From assembly GCA_036495525.1 (NCBI GenBank), contig DASXMR010000050.1:1-64000 (forward strand): 64,000 bases of DNA, given 5' to 3'. Within the stretch, counting starts at the first letter, position 1. Every line of letters starts with the position of its first letter. The translations under genes and the position numbers were made by a program. Positions 17,508 through 25,690 of this stretch are shown one piece after another. The notes beneath the pieces were generated by a model. That model was not told the origin of the DNA and did no database searches. It was given only the letters and a program-made list of their open reading frames with translations. This DNA comes from DASXMR01 sp036495525 (GTDB taxonomy: Bacteria; Actinomycetota; Actinomycetes; Streptosporangiales; Streptosporangiaceae).

Positions 17508-18737
17508 GTGACATTGCGCGGGAATCAGGATGCTGCCCTCGACAGGCTGCGGGACATCCAGTCGATCACCGATGCTGCATTGTCGCGCCTGAGCGAGCAA
17601 GACTTCCTGGCTGAGCTGCTCGAGCGCACCAGGGACATCCTGCAGGCTGACACCGCGGCGGTGCTGCTGCTCGACTACTCGGCCGGGCATCTGATCGCGA
17701 CCGCGGCGGCCGGGCTCGAGGACGAAGTCCGGCAGGGCGTGCGCATCCCGGTGGGCCGCGGCTTCGCCGGGCGGATCGCGGCAGAGCACCAGCCGGTGGT
17801 GCTGAGCAGGGTCGATCACACCACCGTGCTCAACCCGATCTTGATGGCCAGGGGGATTCGCTCCCTGCTAGGCGTGCCGCTGGTAGCAGGCGGGAAGGTG
17901 ATCGGGGTTCTGCACGTGGGCTCGCTGAGCCCCAGGGAGTTCACCCCCGCCGATGTCCAGCTGCTGCAGCTGGCGGCTGACCGCGCCGCGATGGCGGTGC
18001 AGTCGATCGCGGCGCAAGATGACCGCCTGGCGGCGGCTGCGCTGCAGCGCAGCCTGGTTCCCTCGGCGCTGCCCCAGGTCGCCGGGGCCGAGCTGGCAGC
18101 AAGGTACATCCCCGGGGACGGCGTGGTGGGCGGCGACTGGTACGACGTCTTCGTGCTGCCGTCGGGCCAGCTGGGCCTCGTGATCGGCGACGTCGCCGGG
18201 TCGGGACTGCCAGCCGCGGTGATCATGGGCAGGATGCGCAGCGCGCTGCGGTCCTACGCGCTGCAGACCAGCGACCCGGCCGAGGTGCTGACCCTGCTCG
18301 ATCACAAGATGCAGCACTTCGAGCCCGACGCCCTGGCAACCCTGCTCTACGCCGTGCTCGATCCTGCGCTTGACCGGGCGGACATCGCGTCGGCTGGGCA
18401 CTTCCCGCCGGTCGTCGCCCGGCCGGGTGCGGCAGCTGAGCTCGCCGACGTCCGCTCGGATGTCATGATTGGCGTGCTGCCCGATGCGCCGCGCCGGGTG
18501 AGCACCATCCGGATCGAGCCGGGCACCGCCCTGCTGCTGTTCACCGACGGGCTGATCGAGCACCCCGGCGAGCCGATCGACGATGGCCTGGACAGGATCT
18601 GCAAGGTAGCGCGAGCCCAGCCGCCGGAAGCTATCTGCGCAACCGTCATGGCGGCGCTGATCGGCAGCGAGGCGGCGCGCGACGACGTCGCGCTGCTGGC
18701 GTTCCGCCGCGACCCGGCGGGCTTGCCGGGCGGCTGA
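17508..18737 (+). CDS. GAF-domain SpoIIE-type (PP2C) phosphatase
   Basis: 409 residues from a GTG with GGAGG upstream. The GAF sensor domain covers about residues 20-165 (AAVLLLDYSAGHLIATAAAG, GRGFAGRIAAE, LLGVPLVAGGKVIGVLHVG). The SpoIIE domain follows, with metal-binding GGDWYDVFVLPSG and VIGDVAGSGLPAA, then LLLFTDGLIEHP and DDVALLAFRR. Such enzymes dephosphorylate STAS antagonists and so release SigB/SigF-type sigma factors. An STAS protein (34401), an HATPase (34928) and such a sigma factor (48162) lie in the window. A GGGTAC hexamer at 17417-17422 resembles a SigB-type -10 element, but no matching -35 is visible. Confidence 0.9.
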   Translation: MTLRGNQDAALDRLRDIQSITDAALSRLSEQDFLAELLERTRDILQADTAAVLLLDYSAGHLIATAAAGLEDEVRQGVRIPVGRGFAGRIAAEHQPVVLSRVDHTTVLNPILMARGIRSLLGVPLVAGGKVIGVLHVGSLSPREFTPADVQLLQLAADRAAMAVQSIAAQDDRLAAAALQRSLVPSALPQVAGAELAARYIPGDGVVGGDWYDVFVLPSGQLGLVIGDVAGSGLPAAVIMGRMRSALRSYALQTSDPAEVLTLLDHKMQHFEPDALATLLYAVLDPALDRADIASAGHFPPVVARPGAAAELADVRSDVMIGVLPDAPRRVSTIRIEPGTALLLFTDGLIEHPGEPIDDGLDRICKVARAQPPEAICATVMAALIGSEAARDDVALLAFRRDPAGLPGG

Positions 18738-18813
18738 GCCGCGCGATGACCGGCATCCGCCGGCAATAGCCAGGCATCGCCGTGCCATCGCCAGCAGGAT
18801 CGGCAGGGCGCGC

Positions 18814-19185
18814 TCAGTCGCAGGGCAGCAGCGGTCCCAGCGGCCCGAGGTCGAGGTTGAGGTCCTGGCGGGTCAGGCCGAAGTGGTCAAGGATCTCAGC
18901 CATCCGGCCGTCGAGCGCCATCAGGGTCCGGCCGACGTTCTCGACCTGGTCGTCGGTGAGCGAGCCCTGCTCGACGCGGCGCAGTGCCTGCCGCTCCATC
19001 AGCTGGCGCAGCAGCTCCACGATGGTGAGAACGAGGCTGACCAGGCCGCGCTCGACCGACTCCGGATCGGCGTCGATCCGGTGCCGCCGCACGACGTCCC
19101 TGCCGGGCGGCGCCTGGTCTGGCATCCCGGCCCGCCGGGTGCCGTTGCTCGCCGCGAGGTAGAAGACGCGCGGGTCGGCTGTCAC
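18814..19185 (-). CDS. gvpK: Gas vesicle protein GvpK
   Basis: 123 residues from a GTG at 19185 that overlaps the previous stop by 4 bases (GTGA). It carries the GvpK core IDADPESVERGLVSLVLTIV, then ELLRQLMERQALRRVEQGSL and a C-terminal helix ending in LGPLGPLLPCD. GvpK is required for proper gas vesicle assembly. It is the last gene of the ten-gene minus-strand gvp operon and converges on the SpoIIE phosphatase gene. Confidence 0.92.
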   Translation of the reverse strand: MTADPRVFYLAASNGTRRAGMPDQAPPGRDVVRRHRIDADPESVERGLVSLVLTIVELLRQLMERQALRRVEQGSLTDDQVENVGRTLMALDGRMAEILDHFGLTRQDLNLDLGPLGPLLPCD

Positions 19186-19460
19186 AGGTCCTCAGCCAGC
19201 TGCCCGCTGGCAGGCCCGGCCAGCGCGCTGACAGATGTCACCAGCGCCCGCACCGAGACGGTCACCATGTCCACCTCAGCGACGGACAGGGTGACCTCGC
19301 CGGCCACCACGACGCCGCCGGCCAGCACCCGGTCCAGCAGATCGACCAGGGCGATGCGTTCCGGGCGACGCGCCGTGGCCGCCCCATGCCGGGTTCCGCC
19401 GGCTATCTCTGGCCGGCGCTCGCGGATCACCGGACCCGAAAGCACGTGCTCGGCGCTCAT
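19182..19460 (-). CDS. Gas vesicle protein of the GvpA/J family (GvpS-type)
   Basis: 92 residues from the ATG at 19460 (MSAEHVLSG); the start overlaps the gvpL stop by 4 bases. The conserved GvpA-like strand-strand-helix is RIALVDLLDRVLAGGVVVAG, then EVTLSVAEVDMVTVSVRALV. It differs from the major shell protein in having an extra N-terminal segment and lacking the YLRFAEAV end. It corresponds by position and type to the gvpS/gvpJ gene between gvpL and gvpK in streptomycete clusters. It is probably a minor shell or nucleation subunit. Confidence 0.85.
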   Translation of the reverse strand: MSAEHVLSGPVIRERRPEIAGGTRHGAATARRPERIALVDLLDRVLAGGVVVAGEVTLSVAEVDMVTVSVRALVTSVSALAGPASGQLAEDL

Positions 19461-20254
19461 CGGCTGCCGTCCCCGACCTCGGCGAATGAGTAGGGCGGCC
19501 ACGGACCGGTCAGGTCGAGCCGGAGGCAGGACTGTTCCTGGCCAAGCACGGCGACCGCCGCGGCGAAGTTCGCTGCCTGACACTCGTCAAGCAAGTAGGT
19601 CGCGTTGAGCACCATCTGCACTGTGCTGCCGGTGAGCTGCGGCGCCTGCGGCGGGTGCAGCCGCCAGTCGAGCGCGAGATCGCACAGCCTGGCGTGCACC
19701 AGGTCAGCGGAATCCGTCAGCTCCTGCCGCGAGTCTCGCTGCTCGGACAGCTCGCGGCGCCTGCGCTGCAGGTAGGCAACGCCGGAGCGGGCCGGTGCGT
19801 CGCCAGCCGGCCGGTCAGCAGCGTCCGCCTCATGCTGCGCCCGCTGCCGCGGATCGGCGTACGTCTTGACGCCCCACTCCTGGCACGAGCTGATCCGGCG
19901 CAGCGCCTCGGCTAGATCGGCGGCACGCTCAGCGAGCATGCCGGTGACCGCCGCTTCGCTGGTGTACACGGTGGCGAGCCGCATCGGGACCACGGGCGCT
20001 CGCTCGGCGAGCGCCTCGACCACGCGGTGGTGCGCCCGGGCGACACCTTCCAGCCAGTCCAGGTCCTCGAGGTTGCGCCGCAGCGCGGCCTCGCCGAACT
20101 CGCTCAGCTGCACATCACTGGCGACGGCGGTGAGCCGCCCGGCGTCGAGTGCCCGCAGCGGCACGTCCCTGATGCCGGTGAGCCCGGCCAGGCGGAAGGC
20201 AGGCAGTCGATCCGCCACCGCGTACAGCCAGATGCCGGCTTGGTCAGTCCTCAT
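19457..20254 (-). CDS. gvpL: Gas vesicle protein GvpL/GvpF family (second copy, GvpL-type)
   Basis: 265 residues from the ATG at 20254 (MRTDQAGIWLYAVAD). GvpL/F features are IWLYAVADRL at the N-terminus, ERAPVVPMRLATVYTSEAAV, CQEWGVKTYADPRQR and a C-terminal LTGPWPPYSFAEV. This domain pair is found in all GvpL/F proteins; they coat or nucleate growing vesicles. The window holds two family members (the other at 21274-22062), with different middle regions. The gene overlaps both neighbours in the operon. Confidence 0.92.
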   Translation of the reverse strand: MRTDQAGIWLYAVADRLPAFRLAGLTGIRDVPLRALDAGRLTAVASDVQLSEFGEAALRRNLEDLDWLEGVARAHHRVVEALAERAPVVPMRLATVYTSEAAVTGMLAERAADLAEALRRISSCQEWGVKTYADPRQRAQHEADAADRPAGDAPARSGVAYLQRRRRELSEQRDSRQELTDSADLVHARLCDLALDWRLHPPQAPQLTGSTVQMVLNATYLLDECQAANFAAAVAVLGQEQSCLRLDLTGPWPPYSFAEVGDGSR

Positions 20255-20603
20255 CTTGGCCTCCTGACTCCAGTTCCCTGACTCGGCGCCGCAGCTGCCT
20301 GTTCTCGATTTGAAGTTCACGCTGCGAGGACTGGCCGGCGGCGTCCGCGCTGAGCCACGGGTCGTTTTCCCACCAGTTGATGCCGACTTCCCTGGCGGTC
20401 TCGAGCGAGGCGATGACGAGCCGCAGCTTGATCGTCAGCAGCTCAATGTCCAGCAGGTTGACCTGGATGTCCCCCGCGATCACCAGCCCCTTGTCGAGCA
20501 CCCTCTCCAGGATGTCGCCGAGGTTGGCAGGCTCGCGGCCGCCGCCGGTGCCGTACATCTGCGCAGCGCCTGAGCCGGGCTGCACTACGTTGCCTGAGGT
20601 CAT
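20244..20603 (-). CDS. gvpJ: Gas vesicle protein GvpJ-type with C-terminal coiled coil
   Basis: 119 residues. The GvpA-like core is LGDILERVLDKGLVIAGDIQ, then VNLLDIELLTIKLRLVIASL, followed by ETAREVGINWWENDPW. The last 30 residues form a probable coiled coil (QRELQIENRQLRRRVRELES). This layout matches actinobacterial GvpJ minor shell proteins. The stop overlaps the gvpL start by 11 bases, so translation is coupled. Confidence 0.88.
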   Translation of the reverse strand: MTSGNVVQPGSGAAQMYGTGGGREPANLGDILERVLDKGLVIAGDIQVNLLDIELLTIKLRLVIASLETAREVGINWWENDPWLSADAAGQSSQRELQIENRQLRRRVRELESGGQDED

Positions 20604-20604
20604 C

Positions 20605-20997
20605 TCACGATCCCTCGCCGTTGTCTCCCCGTCCCCGTGCGTAGCGCCGGATCCTGTGGTACGCCAGCAGCTCGCCGCCGAGGTCGAGCTCGACCTCGTA
20701 GCTCGCGAGCAGGTCGGTCGACGAGGGCACCCTCCTGTCCTCGACGACCTCTACCGAGACGACCCAGCCGTCGTCGCCCGGCTCCACCCCGACGATTCCC
20801 TCGGGCCGCTTGCCGGTCAGGTCGGCGAGCTGCCGCATTGCGGCCTGGCCGGCCTCGCCCGCGGTGAGGACCTCGCCGCGGCGTTCAGCTGAGGCGGGCC
20901 GCCGGTCAGCGTCGCGCTCCCTGGACCGCTCCCGCGCCGCACCGCGCCGGTCGTCGCCTTCATCCCTGATGTGCCTAGATCGCCGTGGCTCCGCCAT
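20605..20997 (-). CDS. gvpO: Gas vesicle protein GvpO
   Basis: 130 residues. The first 40 residues are charged and Arg-rich. The conserved GvpO part is LADLTGKRPEGIVGVEPGDD, GWVVSVEVVEDRRVPSSTDL, then LASYEVELDLGGELLAYHRI and RRYARG. GvpO is a small accessory protein in halophile and actinobacterial gas vesicle formation. The gene ends 2 bp before the start of gvpJ and lies in the middle of the operon. Confidence 0.9.
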   Translation of the reverse strand: MAEPRRSRHIRDEGDDRRGAARERSRERDADRRPASAERRGEVLTAGEAGQAAMRQLADLTGKRPEGIVGVEPGDDGWVVSVEVVEDRRVPSSTDLLASYEVELDLGGELLAYHRIRRYARGRGDNGEGS

Positions 20998-21002
20998 GCA
21001 GA

Positions 21003-21272
21003 TCAGCCCCCATTTCGCGTGCCGGACCCGCGGGCCGGCCGGCGGTGCGCGGCCGCGCCGAGCCGGGCGACGGCCTCGTCTTCGGTCTGGGCGACGTCCT
21101 CGCCGGATACCTCGCCCGTCTCGCTGGCCTGCTCGATCTCCTCGAGCTGGCGCCTGACCGCAGCCGGATCGTGCAGTTCCTGTTCTGCCTGCTCCCTGAT
21201 CACCTCGGCCAGCTGCACGACTGCCTGCAGCGGCACGAACGGCAGCCGGAGCGGAAATGTCACCAGATTCAT
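21003..21272 (-). CDS. gvpG: Gas vesicle protein GvpG
   Basis: 89 residues from the ATG at 21272 (MNLVTFPLRLPFVPLQAVVQ). The rest is a charged helix (LAEVIREQAEQELHDPAAVR, RQLEEIEQ), typical of the short GvpG family, which interacts with GvpF/L during assembly. The start lies 1 bp after the gvpF stop. A longer upstream open frame overlaps gvpF and was not used. Confidence 0.9.
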   Translation of the reverse strand: MNLVTFPLRLPFVPLQAVVQLAEVIREQAEQELHDPAAVRRQLEEIEQASETGEVSGEDVAQTEDEAVARLGAAAHRRPARGSGTRNGG

Positions 21273-21273
21273 G

Positions 21274-22062
21274 TCATCCCCCTCGCGCCATGCCAGCGAA
21301 GTCGTAGGCGGCCAGCGGCCCCAGCAGGCGCAGGTCGACCCGGCCCGCCCAGTCCTCCGCGAGCTCGGCCACCGCTTCGGCCAGGGCCGCGTCCTGACTG
21401 CGGTCAAGCAGGAAAGCGACGTTCACGGCATCTCGCTCGTGCGTCGGATCGCGGACCAGGCTGGCCACCGCGCGGCCTTCCATCCGCTCCCCAAGGGCAA
21501 CGGTGTCCTGCTCGCGCTTCACCGCGACGGCGCCGCTGATGATCTCGCCAAGCCGGATCCTGGCGTCGCGGGTCGCGTCCGGTTCCTTCCCGGCGATCTG
21601 CTCGCGGAGCTGTGCCGCCTCCGGGTTCTCAGAGAGAATTTCCGCCAGGATGGCCTGCTCCTCATACCGGCCCCTGACGATGTACTCGGCGCGGCCTTCC
21701 AGGTCAGCCAAGTCAGCGGCAAGCTCGTCCTGGTGCCCGGCCAGCAACTCCTGCGCCACCGCGTCGTCGTCGGCCAGCACGGCGCCGAAGCGCATCGGCA
21801 GTACCGGCACTTCCGCGGCGCTGGCGTCGACGACCTTCTCGTGCGCCCTCAGGTCGTCTGGCGTGCCGAGCGGCCTCGACAGCTCCACGTCGCTGGCCAG
21901 TGCCGCCAGGGCACCGTGCCGGATGATCCGCACCTGGCCCGGCGGGTCGCCCACGCCGGAGATTTCTTCGGTGAGCTCGATGTCGGCCGGCAGGATGGCA
22001 TACACGTAGGTACCCTGCCGGGCGCTGCCTGGCGACTGCTCAGACTGTGCTGGCGCTGACAT
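21274..22062 (-). CDS. gvpF: Gas vesicle protein GvpF
   Basis: 262 residues from the ATG at 22062 (MSAPAQSEQS). It has YVYAILPADIEL, VRIIRHGALAALASDVELSR, VPVLPMRFGAVLADDDAV and the C-terminal WAGRVDLRLLGPLAAYDFAG, the two-domain GvpF/L fold. GvpF binds GvpA and is needed for vesicle nucleation. The start is 1 bp after the gvpA stop, so the pair is tightly coupled. Confidence 0.93.
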   Translation of the reverse strand: MSAPAQSEQSPGSARQGTYVYAILPADIELTEEISGVGDPPGQVRIIRHGALAALASDVELSRPLGTPDDLRAHEKVVDASAAEVPVLPMRFGAVLADDDAVAQELLAGHQDELAADLADLEGRAEYIVRGRYEEQAILAEILSENPEAAQLREQIAGKEPDATRDARIRLGEIISGAVAVKREQDTVALGERMEGRAVASLVRDPTHERDAVNVAFLLDRSQDAALAEAVAELAEDWAGRVDLRLLGPLAAYDFAGMARGG

Positions 22063-22063
22063 T

Positions 22064-22459
22064 TCAGTCCCCCTCTCGCCTGCTGCGCCGGCCGGCCCGC
22101 TGCCGGTCGTGCCCGGCATCGTCGGCGATCCCGCGCAGCTTGTCGCCCGCCGCGTCGAGGGCGCCCTTCGTCTTGCTCTTCGCGCCGTTCTCCTGCATGT
22201 CGCTGACCAGGTCAGGCAGCCCTTCCTTCTCGTCGGAGATGTCCAGCCGGTTGACCGCCTCGGCGAACCGCAGGTAGGTGTCGACGCTCGCGATCACGAT
22301 GCGCGCGTCGATGGTGAGCAGCTCGATGCCGACGAGCGACACCCGCACGTACGCGTCGATCACCAAACCCTTGTCGAGGATGATCTCGATAACGTCGGCG
22401 AGCCCGCTCGGCGACGGGCGCGCCGCGCTGCCGCCGGCCGGCTGCATGGCAGTAGTCAC
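22064..22459 (-). CDS. gvpA: Major gas vesicle structural protein GvpA with C-terminal extension
   Basis: 131 residues from a GTG at 22459 with GAGGGGAG 6 bases upstream. The canonical shell segment is LADVIEIILDKGLVIDAYVR, then VSLVGIELLTIDARIVIASV and DTYLRFAEAVNRLD. The classical GvpA ends soon after this point (about 70-75 residues); here about 55 more charged residues follow (EKEGLPDLVSDMQENGAKSK and a basic end). This is the rib-forming, gas-permeable shell protein. The extension could decorate the outer surface; that is inference. Confidence 0.92.
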   Translation of the reverse strand: MTTAMQPAGGSAARPSPSGLADVIEIILDKGLVIDAYVRVSLVGIELLTIDARIVIASVDTYLRFAEAVNRLDISDEKEGLPDLVSDMQENGAKSKTKGALDAAGDKLRGIADDAGHDRQRAGRRSRREGD

Positions 22460-22474
22460 TTGGTGCTCCCCTCG

Positions 22475-23497
22475 TCAGCGCGCCCTGGCCCGCTGGCCCT
22501 GGCGCTGCGGACGCTCGCCCGCCTGGCGGGAACGAGAAGGCCGGCGCTGGTCGCGTCCGGCCGCGTCACGGTCTTCGCCGGCGCCGCGACCGGAGCGCCG
22601 CCGGGCTACCTCGCCCCGCTCGCGACGACCGCGTTCTTGCTCTTCTCGCTGATCGCCTGACCGCTCGTCCTGCTGGTGGTCATCAGCGGTGGCCGCCTCG
22701 TGGTCCTGCACGACTTCGCCGTCTTCGATGACGCCGCGCCAGCCCTGCAGCTCGTCTGGCTGCAGCAGCACCTGCGACATGACGTGCCGGCGGAAGTGCT
22801 TGAGCTCGAGCCGGGCTCGCCGGCCAGGCGCCCGCCACAGGTTTCCGGTGTGCTCGAAGAAGCCCTGCGGGTGATACTCGAGCACCATCAGGATCCTGGT
22901 CAGCCTGGGCGCGAGCTCGTGAAAGGTGACCGAGCCGTCGACGTGGCCCTTCTCGCCCTTGGACCGCCAGACGATCCTCTCGTCAGGTACCTGGCTGAGG
23001 ATCGTGGACTCCCAGGACCGGTGCGACCAAAAGATCTGCGCCTTCCAGCTGAGCGTCTGGTCCTCCTCCTGCTCGACGTTCTCGACCTTCTTCATGAAGC
23101 TCGGGAAGTCAGCGAACTGCGTCCACTGGTTGTAGGCCAAGGTGACCGGAACGCCGACGTCGATGGCCTCGACGATGTTGGTGACCTTGAGGTTCTTGCC
23201 CTTGCCGCCACCGCCCTGGCCGAGCATGCCGCCGGCCTTCTCCTTGACCGCGGACAAGCCGGCGCCGGCCAGCGAGCGGACCGGGCCCTTGCCTTCGGCC
23301 ATGTCCTTGGCGCCGGTGACCGCGGCCATCAGGCCAGGTCCGGCCCCGTCGGCGACGTAGTCGGCGAGCCGGTCGGTCATTCCGCCGATCTGGTCCCGCA
23401 GTGCGTCGACCGCGCGGTCGCCGAGGGCGCCTATCAGCCCGGTGAGCTCTGACTTGAGCTTGTCGGTGACCGGGCTTGCCTTGCTATTGCTGGCCAT
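22475..23497 (-). CDS. SRPBCC-fold gas-vesicle-associated protein (GvpZ-like)
   Basis: 340 residues from the ATG at 23497, with GGAGG about 8 bases upstream. Residues 1-100 are a Gly/Ala-rich helical region. Residues 105-245 form an SRPBCC (polyketide cyclase/START-like) domain: VTNIVEAIDVGVPVTLAYNQ, WTQFADFPSFMKKVENVEQ, VTFHELAPRLTRILMVLEYH. The last 100 residues are highly charged (Arg/Glu/Asp/Gln) and probably disordered. Streptomycete gvp clusters carry a comparable gene (gvpZ); its role is not established. It sits between the acidic first gene and gvpA. Confidence 0.8.
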   Translation of the reverse strand: MASNSKASPVTDKLKSELTGLIGALGDRAVDALRDQIGGMTDRLADYVADGAGPGLMAAVTGAKDMAEGKGPVRSLAGAGLSAVKEKAGGMLGQGGGGKGKNLKVTNIVEAIDVGVPVTLAYNQWTQFADFPSFMKKVENVEQEEDQTLSWKAQIFWSHRSWESTILSQVPDERIVWRSKGEKGHVDGSVTFHELAPRLTRILMVLEYHPQGFFEHTGNLWRAPGRRARLELKHFRRHVMSQVLLQPDELQGWRGVIEDGEVVQDHEAATADDHQQDERSGDQREEQERGRRERGEVARRRSGRGAGEDRDAAGRDQRRPSRSRQAGERPQRQGQRARAR

Positions 23498-23502
23498 CGC
23501 GC

Positions 23503-24147
23503 TCACCTCCTGGTCCTGGTGGCCTGGCCGCTGCGCCGCGCGGTCCTGCGCACGGGCGGCGCCTCGTCGTCTGCTGACTCGTCCTCGTCGTCCTCCGGCT
23601 CAGACTCGTCCTCGTACTCGTCCCGGCCGTCGTACTCGTCCCGGTCTTCGTCTTCGTCCTGGTCCTCGTCTTCGTCCTGGTCTTCGTACTGGTCCTCGGC
23701 GGCGCGGCCGTCATCTTCGTCGCCGTCTGAGGTCCTGCGGCGCCTGCGGCGCGGGCGCTCAGCACCGTCGGCCGCTTGCTCCTTCGCGGCACCGGCGGCG
23801 CGTGATGCGCGGGCCGCCGGCTCGCGGATGCTCTCGGCGCGGTCGTGCAGCGCGCCGGTCAGCGAGTCGATGCGACCGGTGATCGCCGCCATGGCCGCTG
23901 CCTTGCCGGCCTCCATCAGATCGCCGCGCACCGTGTCAGTGATCTCGCCGAGCTGCGGCGCTACCTTCCCGAGCGCGTCAGCCGAGCCGAGCGCCCCGGC
24001 GGCGCGCCGCATGGCCCCGCCTGCGAGGCCGCCGGCGCCGCCCGTCGCCGCGGCCGCGCCCAGCACGGCCGCCATCCGCATCTTGCGTCTCCTGCCGAGC
24101 ACATAGCCGACGCCGAGTGCCAGCGCAGCCTGAGTGCCGCCTTTCAT
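23503..24147 (-). CDS. First gene of the gas vesicle operon: GvpY-like protein with an extreme acidic tail
   Basis: 214 residues from the ATG at 24147 (MKGGTQAALALG), preceded by GGGGAGGGG. An N-terminal Gly/Ala helix-rich region (ALGVGYVLGRRRKMRMAAVL) may touch the membrane or vesicle. The middle is helical (VAPQLGEITDTVRGDLMEAG). The C-terminal third is a run of Glu/Asp with Tyr and Arg (EDQYEDQDEDEDQDEDEDRD), ending in a basic RRTARRSGQATRTRR. It resembles the gvpY gene of actinobacterial clusters by position. The strongest sigma-B-like promoter in the window lies 80 bp upstream. Confidence 0.72.
   Translation of the reverse strand: MKGGTQAALALGVGYVLGRRRKMRMAAVLGAAAATGGAGGLAGGAMRRAAGALGSADALGKVAPQLGEITDTVRGDLMEAGKAAAMAAITGRIDSLTGALHDRAESIREPAARASRAAGAAKEQAADGAERPRRRRRRTSDGDEDDGRAAEDQYEDQDEDEDQDEDEDRDEYDGRDEYEDESEPEDDEDESADDEAPPVRRTARRSGQATRTRR
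23574..23720 (-). repeat. Low-complexity GAC/GAG codon repeat in the gvpY-like gene
   Basis: Short, near-tandem repeats of tcgtcctcgtc type on the plus strand encode the acidic tail. Copy number may vary between strains. Confidence 0.6.
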
Positions 24148-24227
24148 ATCGACCCCTCCCCGTGAATCTGCCGGTCGTGGCCCCGCAGCGGAGCCCGCAT
24201 TTCCCCAGCTAGATGCAAACCCGGCGG

Positions 24228-24252
24228 CTACCCGGGGCCTCACGACGAAAAC
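24228..24252 (-). promoter_or_regulatory. SigB/SigF-type promoter of the gas vesicle operon
   Basis: On the minus strand: GTTT, a 15-base spacer, then GGGTAG. The -10 is 80 bp upstream of the first gvp start codon, predicting a leader of about 73 bases. It matches the actinobacterial SigB-class pattern GNNT-N14-16-GGGTA. Confidence 0.65.
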
Positions 24253-24314
24253 ACAGGAGACTGATGTGAACGCTGTGGTCCCCTGCGGCGCAAGGCAAAA
24301 CTGGCCCGATCCCT

Positions 24315-24339
24315 GATTGAGGCCACCTGGGCCGGGTAG
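24315..24339 (+). promoter_or_regulatory. SigB/SigF-type promoter before the YihY-like gene
   Basis: GATT, 15 bases, then GGGTAG, 33 bp upstream of the ATG at 24372. It is divergent from the gas vesicle promoter. Confidence 0.5.
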
Positions 24340-24371
24340 CCGGGAACGCCCAGACGTGCGGGACGGTGACG

Positions 24372-25642
24372 ATGCAGCACGCGACGGGCGATCGCTGGTG
24401 GCTGGCTGCCGCCAGGCGGACAGCACGCAAGCTCAGGCAGGACGAACTGGCCGACCGGGCGGCCTCGCTCACCTACTATTCCGTGCTGGCGATCTTTCCC
24501 GGCCTGCTGGTCCTGGTCTCGCTGCTTGGCTTGCTCGGCCAGCGCAGCCAGTCACTGATCAGCAACCTGGCCACCATCGCGCCGGCCTCGGTCCGGCAGA
24601 CGGTGCTATCGGCGGTGAGCCGGCTGGAGCAGGGACACGCGGCGGCCAGCTTCCTGGTGGTGGCCGGCCTGGTCGTGGCTTCTGGTCGGCATCCCGATAC
24701 GTCGCGGCGTTCATGCGAATGGCGAACGTCATCTACCGGGCGCCGGAGGGACGACCCGCCCTGAAAGCGCTGTGGACCCGGCTCGGCACCACGCTCGCCA
24801 TCATGATCTTGCTGGTTGCCGCCGCGCTGATCGTGGTCGTCACCGGCAGCCTGGCCAGCCGGGTCGGCCAGGCGCTCGGCGTCGGGCATGCTGCCGTTAC
24901 TGCCTGGGGCATCGCCAAGTGGCCGGTCCTGCTGATCCTGGTCGTCGTGACGCTCGCCGTGCTGTACTGGGCCAGCCCGAACGTGCGGCAGGGATTCCGG
25001 CTGCTGACCCTCGGCAGCGGCCTCGCCGTGCTGATCTGGCTGGCCGCCTCCGGGCTGTTCGCCGTCTACGTGGCCAACTTCGGGCACTACAACAAGATCT
25101 ACGGCAGCATCGCCGGGGTCATCATCCTGATGATCTGGCTATGGATCACGAACCTCGCCGTGCTGCTCGGCGCGGAGTTCGACGCCGAGCTCGAGCGCGA
25201 CCGGGCCGCCGAAGCTGGCAACGGCCCGCGCGCAGAGCTGCGGGACACCAGGAAGCTGCGATTAGCCCCGGCCCGTTGGGCCTGGCTAACGGCAGAACGC
25301 CGGGAGGTCGCCCGGCTGCTGCGTCCGCAGCTACCGGCCGAGCGCTCGTTCAAGCTGGGACTTGCTCATGCTGGAGCGCCCCTTGATGTTGCGCTTGCGC
25401 GCCTGCGCGTACAGCTGGTCCTTCGTCGGGCCGGCGGCTCCCGAATGGGACCGCAGTCCGCCGCGCCTGCCCGAGGACATGTCGCGAGTGGAGGTCTTGC
25501 TCGCCGTCCGGGACTCGCCTGCCCGGGCGCGCTCCTTGTTCACCGTGCGGGCTGCGATCTCCCGTGCGCGCTTCGGGCTCTCACCGCGCTGCTCCGCGCT
25601 CTGCTCGATGTGCTCGTACTGCCGTTCCCGCTTCGGCGATGA
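24372..25642 (+). pseudogene. YihY/RNase BN-like membrane protein, frameshifted
   Basis: The N-terminal part (WWLAAARRTARKLRQDELAD, RAASLTYYSVLAIFPGLLVL) reads in one frame to about 24680; the rest (WSASRYVAAFMRMANVIYRA, IMILLVAAALIVVVTGSL, VIILMIWLWITNLAVLLGAE) continues in another. One base seems to be missing in gtggcttctggtcgg, where an intact relative would read V-A-x-W-S. The second frame also lacks a stop after the expected family end (DTRKL, about 25260) and runs over the antisense small gene to 25642. The intact family has six membrane helices and no proven RNase role. This is either a recent pseudogene or a sequencing error. Confidence 0.75.
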
Positions 25643-25654
25643 TCCGCGTGGCAC
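25331..25654 (-). CDS. Small basic 'plasmid stabilization'-type protein (Rho-N/SAP-like C-terminus)
   Basis: 107 residues from a GTG at 25654, with AGGAGGAG 5 bases upstream. The sequence (KRERQYEHIEQSAEQRGESP, then REIAARTVNKERARAGESRT) is a well conserved actinobacterial family usually labelled plasmid stabilization protein. The C-terminus (GPTKDQLYAQARKRNIKGRS, SMSKSQLERAL) resembles a Rho N-terminal or SAP-like nucleic acid-binding helix pair. Its true function is not known. It lies antisense to the run-on end of the frameshifted YihY-like gene. Confidence 0.8.
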   Translation of the reverse strand: MPRGSSPKRERQYEHIEQSAEQRGESPKRAREIAARTVNKERARAGESRTASKTSTRDMSSGRRGGLRSHSGAAGPTKDQLYAQARKRNIKGRSSMSKSQLERALGR

Positions 25655-25690
25655 TGGCTCCTCCTCTCAGCCTGTCGAGCAGGCTGACTA

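Noticed and set aside
24317..24371. Upstream in-frame start giving one continuous 441-codon protein through the YihY region
   Set aside because: The first 130 codons of that frame are not YihY-like, while the other frame holds the true N-terminus. A frameshift explains both.
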